Source: Eutreptiella sp. 'Long Island Sound 2002' (Eukaryota; Euglenozoa; Euglenophyceae; Eutreptiales; Eutreptiaceae). From it: DNA of 64,000 nt. The DNA is taken from contig OZ038381.1 in the NCBI GenBank assembly GCA_964036045.1, positions 130,021,708-130,085,707 on the forward strand, written 5' to 3'. Both the position numbers and the translations under genes were made by a program. This document shows, piece after piece, positions 55,100 to 64,000 of the stretch (the stretch's first letter is position 1; each line of letters begins with the position of its first letter). The notes below the pieces were generated by a model that made no database searches, was not told the DNA's origin, and worked only from the letters and a program-made list of their open reading frames with translations.

Positions 55100-58000
55100 T
55101 TTGAGGTTTTTTGCAAGCTGGCCGAAAAACAGGCAGCTTTTGGGCTCCATTGGAAACATCCATGTGTATATACACCTTTTAACGCTTCTGGCCGAAATTT
55201 CGGCCAGCTTTTTGGTTTAATGTTGAATGACTATACTCATTTTCATTTTTTTAAGGGCTGGCCGAAATTTCTCCCAGCTCTCTGCTCTAATCACCATTCA
55301 TACACTTATACTGGGCTTTTTTTTGTTGGTGTGGCCGAAATTTCGGCCAGCATTTCCTCTTTCTGCGCATATCAGCAATTGTTTTCCCATCCAACACATT
55401 CTTCTTGGTTCCAGGGGTTCCACAAAACCGACCTATACACCACAAGTGAAAGAACAGCAAAGATACGGTTCATTGAGCAGCAAACAAAACTACCCCCAAA
55501 GGATATACGTGTATTTCCTATTTTTATTAACCTGGCCGAAATTTCGGCCAGCTTTTCCAAGAACATCAAAACACATGGTCTTATTCACCAGACAGGCCCA
55601 AGCTGGCCGAAATTTCGGCCACGTCCTTCAAAACTTTAAATAACGCCACAGAAATGGATACCTTTGAGGTTTTTTGGAAGTTGGCCGAAATTGAGGCCAG
55701 CTTTTCCATTGGTTCCACTGGAAACATGCATGTGTATATCCACTTTTTAACGCTTCTGGTCGGAATTTCTGCCAGCTTTTTGGTTTAACGTTGAATGACT
55801 ATACTCATTTTCATTGTTTTAAGGGCTGGCCGAAATTTCTCCCAGCTCTCTGGTCTAATCACCATTCATACGCTCATATTGGGCTTTTTTGCCAGTGTGT
55901 GGCAAAAAAATCAAAACACATGGGGTTATTCACCAGACAGGCCCAAGCTGGCCGAAATTTCGGCCAGGTCCTTCAAAACTTGAAATAACGTCACGGAAAT
56001 GGATACCTTTGAGCTTTTTTGGAAGCTGGCCGAAATTGAGGCCAGCTTTTCCATTGGTTCCACTGGAAACATGCATGTGTATATCCACTTTTTAACGCTT
56101 CTGGCCGGAATTTCTGCCAGCTTTTTGGTTTAACGTTGAATGACTATACTCATTTTCATTGTTTTAAGGGCTGGCCGAAATTTCTCCCAGCTCTCTGGTC
56201 TAATCACCATTCATACGCTCATATTCGGCTTTTTTGCCAGTGTGTGCCAAAAAAATCAAAACACATGGTAGTATTCACCAGACAGGCCCAAGCTGGCCGA
56301 AATTTCGGCCAGGTCCTTCAAAACTTGAAATAACGTCACGGAAATGGATACCTTTGAGCTTTTTTGGAAGTTGGCTGAAATTGAGGCCAGCTTTTCCATT
56401 GGTTCCATTGGAAACATGCATGTGTATATACACCTGTTATTACCGAAATTTCGGCCAGCTTTTTGGTTTAGTGTTGAATGACTATACTCATTTTCATTTT
56501 TTTAAGGGCTGGCCGAAATTTCTCCCAGCTCTCTGGTCTAATCACCTTTCATACACTCGTATCCCGCTTTTTTGCCGGTGTGGCCGAAACTTCGGCCAGT
56601 GTGTCCCATTTCTGCGCATATTAGCAATTGTTTTCCCATCCAAAACATGTGGCCGAAATTTCTGCCAACTTGCAATTCTTGCTGTGCATAAATATTACAC
56701 CGTACACTCCTATAAAGCTACTTTCTTCTGACAGCGTTAATGTCTTCTGGTATTACTATAACTGTCATGCTCGTATGGGGTGTGTGCCACGCATTGCCAC
56801 TCTTTTGTGTGTACATTCTCTGTTTTGCATTTTGCTGGCCGAAATTTCGGCCAAAGTTGCCTTATGTGGACCCCTGATTCCAAATGACACACATTTCGGG
56901 CCGAAATTTCGGCCAGCTTCTCGGCAACCCAATTTTGAACAGTGGTTTCACATCCAGTGCATGGCTGGCCGAAATTTTGGCTATGGTATTCCATCATTCG
57001 TGTCAAGACGTCGATTTTGGGCCATTTTGTGTTGAATTGCGCTTGTTATTGCCACTTTTGTTATTTCTCCTTCCATGAAATCCCCTGCTGTAGCATCCTT
57101 TTTTATGACCGAGCCTGCACTGGATTCACAGGAGGGGCTTATTTCCCCTCCAGCTGAAGCTGCGTCCGAAAATGGGCAATCCCAACCTGCCCATCAACCG
57201 GACGGGGATAAGGCAAGCACAGAGGGACTTCAAGGGAAGCCTAAGGCACCACCAATGAAAAATTCATCAACCACCATCACGTTATCCGACTGGGTCACGT
57301 CAACAACCAAAATAAAAGTTTTCTTTGACCAAATTGTAATAGACCACGACCGAAGCATTGGCCACGTCCATAAATTATCCGAGGATCGTGTGCAGCGGCG
57401 CTATGACGATCTCAAGGCCGCACCGCCTGTGGATTACATCCAAGATCTTCTTTTTTATAAACTCATTCGTATGTCTCTTGTTGCCTACTGCCATTCCCAA
57501 CGGGTTATATTGTTTGCCGGTACGAAGGTTGGCCGAAATTTCGGCCAGCATCTGCGTCCCTAAGTGTTTTTGGTGTACTGCTATTGTTTTTTCCCATAGC
57601 CTGTGTGGATTTGTCAGTTGGCAAGTATTTGCTTGTCATTGAGTGTGGTACATTGTACACCATCTTCAAATGTCAGTGCACCTGTGTTCTTTGCGCATGT
57701 CTACCGTCATAGGTATCCATTTTGGTGATGTTACTTCAACTTTTGAAGGACCTGGCCGAAATTTCGGCCAGCTTGGGCCTGTCCGGTGAATAAGACCATG
57801 TGTTTTGATGTTCTTGGAAAAGCTGGCCGAAATTTCGGCCAGGTTAATAAAAATAGGAAATACACGTATATCCTTTGGGGGTAGTTTTGTTTGCTCTTCA
57901 ATGAACCGTATCTTTGCTGCTCTTTTACTTGTGGTGCATAGGTGGCTTTTGTGGAAACCCTGGAACCAAGAAAAATGTGTTGGATGGGAAAACAATTGCT

Positions 58001-58890
58001 GGTATGCGCAGAAAGAGGAAATGCTGGCCGAAATTTCGGCCACACCAACAAAAAGAGCCGAATATGAGTGTATGAATGGCGATTAGAGCAGAGAGCTGGG
58101 AGAAATTTCGGCCAGCCCTTAAAAAAATGAAAATGAGTATAGTCATTCAACACTAAACCAAAAAGCTGGGCGAAATTTCGGCCAGAAGCGTTAAAAGGTG
58201 TATATACACATGCATGTTTCCAAGGGAACCAATGGAAAAGCTGGCCTCAATTTCGGCCAGCTTGCAAAAAAGCTCAAAGGTATCCATTTCTGTGACGTTA
58301 TTTCAAGTTTTGAAGGACCTGGCCGAAATTTCGGCCAGCTTGAGCCTATCTGGTGAGTAAAACCATGTGTTTTGATGTTTTTGGACCCGACTAGCAAAAA
58401 AGCCGAATATGAACGTATGAAAGGTGATTAGACCAGAGAGCTGGGAGAAATTTCGGCCAGCCCTTAAAAAAATGAAAATGAGTATAGTCATTCAACGTTA
58501 AACCAAAAAGCTGGCCGAAATTTCGGCCAGAAGCGTTAAAAGGTGTATATACACATGCATGTTTCCAATGGAACCAATGGAAAAGCTGGCCTCAATTTCA
58601 GCCAACTTCCAAAAAAGCTCAAAGGTATCCATTTCTGTGGCGTTATTTAAAGTTTTGAAGGACTTGGCCGAAATTTCGGCCAGCTTGGGCCTGTCTGGTG
58701 AATAACCCCATGTGTTTTGATTCCTTTGGCACAAACTGGCCGAAATTTCGGCCAGGTTCATAAAAAAAGGAAATACACGTATATGCTTTGGGGGTAGTTT
58801 TATTTGTTTTTCAATGACCCATATTTTTGCTGTTCTTTTACTTGTGCTGTATACGTGGGTTTTGTGGTAACCCTGGAACCAAGGGGTAAA
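55100..58890. repeat. E4: fold-back block with GGCCGAAATTTCGGCC palindromes
   Basis: About 16 perfect copies of the 16-bp palindrome GGCCGAAATTTCGGCC and many one- or two-base variants. Units of 345 bp repeat in tandem (GAAATGGATACC at 55651, 55996, 56341) and again inverted on the right (GGTATCCATTTC near 58278 and 58623), so the two sides form long inverted arms around a unique centre (56.6-57.66 kb) with one ORF. The layout matches E1-E3, but no terminal repeat or TSD was found. The block lies inside E2d between genes B and D. Confidence 0.9.
57075..57470 (+). CDS. ORF in the centre of E4, probable first exon
   Basis: About 130 codons from the first ATG. A Ser/Pro/Gln-rich N-terminus is followed by a more ordered part (LSDWVTSTTKIKVFFDQIV, SEDRVQRRYDDLKAA). 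A GTATGT donor at about 57469 (ACTCATTCGTATGT) suggests an intron, and the frame then runs into palindromes. No motif recognised; by position it could be the start of an E4 transposition gene. Confidence 0.4.
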
Positions 58891-59239
58891 AGTAATAATA
58901 GATAGACCCCCCCCCCCCCTACTAAAGGAATGCAATGGTCTAAATGTAAAATACCACCATATTTTTGTGATTTGGTATCTTTATTTCGAAAATTTGTGTG
59001 TAGCTAGAAATAGAAATAACGGCATATATTTCACATACATACCTTCATTTTGCCTATTGCCACCGGGGGGGGATAGATACCCCCAAAATAACACCCCTTT
59101 TCGCATACTTTTCTCCTCACTACAACATGGACTTCCGTGGGCCATAGCGCCAGGTGGGGGGCGGGCAACTTGTGACGCCTAAGAGAAGCGCTACCCATCG
59201 AGCAGCCCGAGACAAGTGGCGGAGGGGATTTTGAAGGGC
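58891..59239. other. gene-free, C/G-run flanked AT-rich segment
   Basis: Begins with AGATAGA and a run of about 13 C, and contains a G-run followed by GATAGATACCCCC near 59066. The two C/G runs in opposite orientation could be ends of a small element (about 58.9-59.08 kb), but no TSD is clear. Confidence 0.35.
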
Positions 59240-61016
59240 CTTTCGGTTTGAACGGGTTGCGCCGCCGCGCCGCAATGGCCGGTGGACCTCAGCCCGCCGG
59301 CAGAGGGCCTGAGTTTGGCCAAGCTGAAAATGGAGGGCCTGCGAGGTGGTGGTGGAGGTGGGGTCAGCGATCGGGTGAGCGCAACGGGCATCGAAGGCAT
59401 TGTTGACATGGACACGGATGTTTTGCAGGTGTTGCGGGCGTCCTCTGTTGTGTTTCTAAGTAGTCGCTCCGCGCGTCATGCGCGTTCTGCGCGTTCTGTG
59501 TGTTTGCTTCTACTGTGCCTCTGGAGCACCGATCGTGTTTTCCGCGTTCTGCAGGACAAGTTTGTCCGGTTTGTCCGGATGGCCGGCCTGATGGCGTACG
59601 AATTGGAAGAGGAACGGCAACTCGAACTTCCGGCGTCTGGAGCATGGTCGTTGGTGCGCACCCGAGAGCTGGCGGCGAAGAAACCGCGGGTATCTGTGTG
59701 CTTTGTGGTCTCGGTGGTGTGCGCGCTAGTGCCTCCGCGCCGCCTCTGGAGGCCCATGGTAGCGTGATGCGCGTTCTACGCGTGTTACACGTATGATTCC
59801 TTGCACGCTGCTGGAGGAGGACTTGCCGTGTTACACGTTGTCTAGACTGCCGCTTGGGATTGGGGGCCCCCGCACATGAGCGGGTACCCGCACCTGCCAG
59901 CCCCGCCACCGCAGTACGAGCAGTCGTACGACGAAGACGCGCAGTGGCCCAGCTATCCGCCGCTGCCGCGGGGCCCGCCGCCGCATGGCGAGCCGCCGCG
60001 AGGGCACCCGCCTCCCTTGCCCTATGGCGCGCCGCCGCGGGGCCACCCCCCTCCCGTGCGGTATGGCGCGCCGCCGCGGGGTCCCCCGCCTCCCCTGCCC
60101 TATGGCGCGCCCCCCGGCGCATCGAGCGAGCCGCCGGAGCTTCGTCCGAAGGCGCTGCTCGGCCCATTCACCGATGTGGCAGAGAGCAAGAAGGTGCGTG
60201 GGCGGCTGCGGAACCAACCCAATCGTACGTCCTCCGTTGCGGCTTTCAATGCGTGGTTTGTACGGAGCCGTGAGTCACATAAATGTGGAGCCCCGGTCTC
60301 GTCTGCCCAATGTTCTGCCACTTGGTTGCCCCCCTCGTGTTTCCACAGGATCCGCAGGAGACGGGCGAGACGCCGGACGATCCCCAGAGCATCAAAACAC
60401 AAGGATCTGGCGCCGTTGGGATGGAGGTGGAGCAGGTCGCTGTGCTGCGTGTTCTCCACGCGTGCTTCTTTGTCGCCTCTAGAGGCTGGTACGCTCCGTG
60501 TTGCGCGTGTTGTGCGTTCTCCGCGTTCTACATGTCTTGCCTCCGCCGTGCCTCTGGAGGACAGACGTCACGTCGTTCGCCTTCTGCAGAAGCCTCCCCC
60601 GGAGACGGAAGGTCAGGGGGCCAAAGAAGGACCCAAGGAGCCCGCAGAAGGCGCTGCAGAAGGCGCTGCCGCACGCGCGGAGGTCTCAGCAGGGGGCGAT
60701 GGTGGTCTGGTGGGTGAGCAGGTGCGCGTTGCGGGGTCACTGCTGTTTGCGCGTCATGCCCGTATGGTTCTGTTGTGCCTCTGGAATCCGCCCTGGCATG
60801 TGTTGCGCGTTGTGCGCGTGTTACGCGTTACACGTGTCTCAATTCTGGCCTTCCTCTGGAGGACAGCACCCCGTTTTCCGCGTTTTGCAGGCGCCTGTGC
60901 GAGTGAAGGAGGAGCCCCCGGACTCCCCGGAACGCCATGCCGAACCGGAGGGGGATCCAGATACGGAGACGGCAGCCGAGGGCAAGATGACGGACGGCGA
61001 AATCCAAGAAGTGTAG
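59240..61016 (+). CDS. E2d gene D, six exons, Pro/Glu-rich, unknown
   Basis: Exons: up to 59428 (ends DMDTDVLQ), 59555-59689, 59846-60193, 60349-60435, 60590-60721, 60891-61016 (ends EIQEV, stop TAG). Internal exons are 135, 348, 87 and 132 bp, all multiples of three, and every intron is phase 0. Exon 3 has a Pro-rich repeat (APPRGHPPPLPYG, about four units). Later exons are acidic (PPPETEGQGAKEGPKEPAEG). Four of five introns are the GCGCGT/GTGCCTCTGGA type. The first exon lacks a secure ATG. No family recognised; possibly one gene with B before E4 was inserted. Confidence 0.6.
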
Positions 61017-61636
61017 AGGGTTGGGAGGGCTGGGAGGGGGAGGAGGGGTGGGAGGGGGAGGGGTCCCAGGGGTTTTTCTCCCCGCTTGGGGAACCGAGTC
61101 CGGGATGGCCGGACCCCGACGAGTCCCGGGGGCGGCAGACTTCGCAGCCCGCTTTGCGGGTCCCCCCTTGGGAAGTTTCAGCGCAGACAGGCGCTTTTTC
61201 TCAACAGGCGCCGGACGGGTGGCGTCGTAATATGTGGTAGCTATACCCGGTTTCTTGGCTGTACGATGACGGAGTATTATGGCGATCGGACATGTAGTGC
61301 CCGGCGCCCAGCACAAGCGAACTGGCGGTGTCCCACAAAAAAAGATACCACACCTGTTGCCTATTGCTCTGCGGTCGGGGAATCGAGGTTGAAACCCCCC
61401 CCCTCCGCTGCAGGTTGCTGTGTGGTAGGGGAATTGAGGCTCAAACCCCCCCCCCAAATGAAAAAAACACCCACAGTGCCCTGTGCTACGTGTGCTGCGT
61501 GTTGCCTCTTACTGTGCCTCTGGACTGCGTGTGGCGCGTTCTGCGCGTGTTGCGCGTTCTCGGCGTTGCCTGCGGTTCTGCCTCTAGAGCCTAAAAGTCC
61601 GTGTTCCGTGTTGTGCAGACACACCGCTCTTCAAAA

Positions 61637-63257
61637 ATGCCCTTTCCCACGAATCTGTGGGCGGGTTCACTCCCCGTGGAGGAATGTGCAGCAAATATCA
61701 TGCATGGAGTCCGGCCAGGCCAAACTGAATTAGTCGGGTACACCGAGGATGAGGTGTGGGACCACATGTTGGCTCCCATCCAGGAATTACAGCGGGCATC
61801 CCTCCGGAAGGCGAACCTCTCCCACTTGATCCCCCTAGTACCAAGGTGTGTCCCACTTGATTCTAGCGGTTCGGCCGATCGATTGTAGTGTTTGCCCCAA
61901 TCGATGTGGCTTCCATTTCCGTAGGTACAACGCCTTCATCCTCCTACTAGGCATGGTACGGCCCATGCAAGTAGACGGCATCTGGGAACGGGACGGGTTA
62001 CTGTACAACCCCTTCATGGCACAATTGCTAAGCCGCAAGCAGTACTACGTCTTGCGCCGTAACATCCGGCCCGACGTTGTTGAACTACTGGAGGAGTGCA
62101 ATGGGCAGTGGGCTGGTGCCTGGCGGTTGGGTGGCGCGGCTTGTGGGGATGAGTGCGTGGTGCCGCACCAAGGCATACTTGCCGGCCCACTGCGGATGTT
62201 CATCGCCCGCAAGCCCCACTCCACCGGCATTAAGCTCTATTGCCTTGCCGATGCCACTAGTGGGTACGTGGTGGACATGTACCTGTACACGGGTAGACGC
62301 GGGCACCTGCGGCGGTTCGGCAACAGTGCGGGCAACTACAATGCTCAGCAGATCATGACCATGTGGGCAGGTCTCCTCCCTTCCGGGACCATCCTTTGTG
62401 CGGATTCCTTTTTTGGATCGCACGAGCTAGCGCGTGACCTCGTTGCGGAGGGGCACGCATTCTTGATGATGACGAAGCGCTCCACGTACGGGGTGGACAC
62501 GGCAGGAGAGCTTCTATGACAGGGACAAACCGCCACGTGCACTGTGGACGACGCGAGGTACGCCATGGTGTCCTTCAAGAACCCAAAGGTGGGTCACAAG
62601 CCGCCCCGCGTAGTGCCGATGCTCACCAACGTCCACTTCCCACAAGACGGACCCGTGCATCGCCGCAGCGAGAATGAGGTGAACCCGGTGGTCGCCAGCT
62701 ACCGCCAACTATCGCGTGGGGTAGATGGCGTCAACCAGATGGCGCTCGAGATGCGCGAGATGGGACGTCAGATGACGTGGTCGCATGCGGTGCGTGCGTT
62801 CGTCCTCCGGTATGCCGTGGTCAACGCATACGCGACCTGCCGGTCCCTCGGGGGGGCCCGAACGGGTACCATGTTTGACTGGCAGTGGGACCTTATCCGG
62901 CGCCGCTTTTGTACAGCGGCGGTGGCCAAGCCCATCCACGTGCCGGTGCGGATGCCGGGCTGCCGGGTGTGCGCCCATTGCAACCGGGGCAAGACCCACT
63001 ACGTTTGTTGTGGGTGCGGCAAGTGGTACCATGTGGGGTGCTTTGCCGTGGCGCATGGGGTGACCGGGGTGGTAGAAGCGGATGTGGAGGAGGAGAGCGA
63101 CGAGGCCGAGGAGGATGGAAGCGAGAGGGAGGAGAGTGAGGATGACACGGAGGAGGAAAGTGAGGAGGAGGGGGAGGAGGATGAGGAGGAAGAGAGTGAG
63201 GAGGAGGAGGAGAGTGACGGGGAAGAGGACGAGGACATGGAGGATGACGAAGATTAG
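61637..63257 (+). pseudogene. E2d piggyBac-like transposase, one in-frame TGA
   Basis: Exon 1 61637-61845 and exon 2 61925-63257; the 79-bp intron (GTGTGT...GTAG) joins LVPR to YNAFILLLGMV. Features of the DDE_Tnp_1_7 family: first Asp in GDECVVPHQG, HSTGIKLYCLADATSGYVVD, second Asp in LCADSFFGS, third in SRGVDGVNQM, then NAYATCRS. The C-terminal cross-brace-like zinc finger is CRVCAHCNRGK...CCGCGKWYHVGCF. A long Glu/Asp tail (about 60 residues) follows. The only lesion is TGA at 62517-62519, also present in E2c. An upstream exon probably exists, since a GCGCGT-type intron ends at 61618. No TTAA-flanked piggyBac ends were found, so it may be E2 cargo. Confidence 0.88.
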
Positions 63258-63888
63258 GAAGGAGAAGGTGGTGGAGGGCGGACGTGGTGGAATCGTGAAC
63301 TTCATGGCCGCCAAGCCTCTGCCATCCCTACCCATGGGACCACTGCGAACCCTGGGGGACAACCGCGTAGGCCCGATACCCAAACTGTGAGGACGCGGCC
63401 CCCCAAAAATGCGGGCGTGTGCAATAGTGACGTGCTACGCGTGCTACCCGTTTTGCGCGTGCCGGAAGTCTGCTTCTAAGTCTGCCTCTAGAACGCCGTG
63501 ATGCGCGTTCTGCACGTTCTGCGCGTGATGCGTGTGTTGTTTGCGTTCTGCACGTGCTGCGCGTGCTGCGCGTTTCGAAGCAACACGCGCAGCACGTATT
63601 GTGCCGCGCGGAGCGCTTCCGGACAGAAACATCCCCTTTGTAGACAATGGAATATGATTGCTATGCCTCCATGGCCCCCAGCAAGGCAATTTTGAGCTAC
63701 GGCTCCACAATGTATACTACTTTCGTCATCGGGAAGCACATCTCTTGCACATTGTTTTACACAGTGTTTTGCACATTCATCAAAAAAAGATGGAACAATA
63801 ATTTCTTCGTGCCAAGTGTGCAAGGGCAGGTGAGGGACGGAATTTCCAGTGACAACAATAGTGTGCAAGTCGATGGTATGATCGGTGG

Positions 63889-63935
63889 GGGGACACTTGG
63901 CGCGCGCCAAGTCCGCACTTGGCGCGCGCCAACTT
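63889..63935. repeat. E2d right subterminal array, truncated
   Basis: Only two TTGGCGCGCGCCAAG palindromes remain, against seven in E2c. They are followed by the conserved E2 right-end sequence, which is cut by the window edge. Confidence 0.9.
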
Positions 63936-64000
63936 GTGAATCTGCGCGAGCCAAGGCCCGGGAAGGCAACTTTGGGACTTTTTTTACCGCGTAGGAGTGT

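Larger units (their letters stand above)
50713..64000 (+). mobile_element. E2d: second large E2 copy, runs off the right edge
   Basis: Left end TGTAACTACGAAGCT at 50713, preceded by TA. Contents parallel E2c: left array, fused dioxygenase-like/transposase ORF, gene B, gene D, piggyBac-like gene, right array (63889-63935). The window stops about 180 bp before the expected right end, in sequence matching 49310 of E2c. It carries an extra 4-kb palindromic fold-back block and lacks M3b, M4b and E3, so it supplies their empty sites. Confidence 0.88.

Noticed and set aside
55097-58935. Frames with repeated AGRNFG/WPKFRP/AEISAS peptides
   Set aside because: Translations of GGCCGAAATTTCGGCC in different frames; an artefact of the palindrome.
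28839-63257. Non-standard genetic code, because several transposase frames contain TGA or TAG
   Set aside because: Stops occur in decayed copies along with frameshifts; the intact E3 transposase and the eS24 gene use none internally and end at ordinary stops.
46868-63257. Autonomous piggyBac elements with TTAA ends around the piggyBac-like genes
   Set aside because: No TTAA-flanked inverted repeats were found near either copy; the gene has the same neighbours in both E2 copies.

Overview
Nuclear DNA of a eukaryote, most likely an alga or other protist. One recognisable host gene, for 40S ribosomal protein eS24, has three exons and GT-AG introns. Almost everything else is transposons inserted into one another. 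The species cannot be read from the window. The eS24 sequence and the gag/pol style fit a microalga (alveolate, haptophyte or prasinophyte), but that is inference.

Layout. 1-1.9 kb: gene-free, GC- and T-rich, with minisatellites. 1.9-10.1 kb (- strand): decayed Ty3/gypsy-type retrotransposon (gag, protease, RT, RNase H, integrase). 10.1-13.9 kb: no genes, short repeats, a tRNA-like sequence. 13.9-17.8 kb (-): gag-protease remains of a second retroelement. 17.8-22.5 kb: gene-free. 22.5-23.1 kb (-): eS24. 24.3-50.2 kb (+): a tyrosine-recombinase (YR) retroelement whose recombinase and RT genes are split by a stack of DNA transposons. 50.2-64 kb: further insertions of the same transposons, the largest running off the right edge.

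The main result is a group of DNA transposons here called E1, E2 and E3, with two short non-autonomous families, M3 and M4. Their ends read TG...CA. Ten complete insertions each carry a matching 2-bp target-site duplication (TSD). Several are confirmed because removing the element and one TSD restores a reading frame (YR, RT, transposase) or matches an empty site in a second copy. E1, E2 and E3 encode diverged versions of one DDE transposase: D...D, then C-W-x-C, then H-x4-H with the last acid exactly 20 residues after the second His. This zinc/DDE layout is like RAG1/Transib, but the short TSD is more like CACTA. E2 and E3 also encode a protein with the H-x-D...H pattern of a 2-oxoglutarate/Fe(II) dioxygenase. 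Each family has its own self-complementary CpG-containing word arrayed inside both ends and next to its genes: TTGGCGCGCGCCAA in E2, AATTCGTACGAATT in E3, GTTATCGCGCGATAAC in E1. A fourth block (GGCCGAAATTTCGGCC, 55-59 kb) looks the same but has no ends I could define.

E2 (16.7 kb in copy c, over 13 kb in copy d) also carries acidic/proline-rich multi-exon genes and a piggyBac-like transposase gene with a C-terminal zinc finger. Most introns of these genes share one GCGCGT-rich sequence type, which suggests introner-like spread. Comparing copies c and d exposes nested insertions, deletions and frameshifts. Most coding copies are decayed; the E3 transposase (587 codons) is intact.
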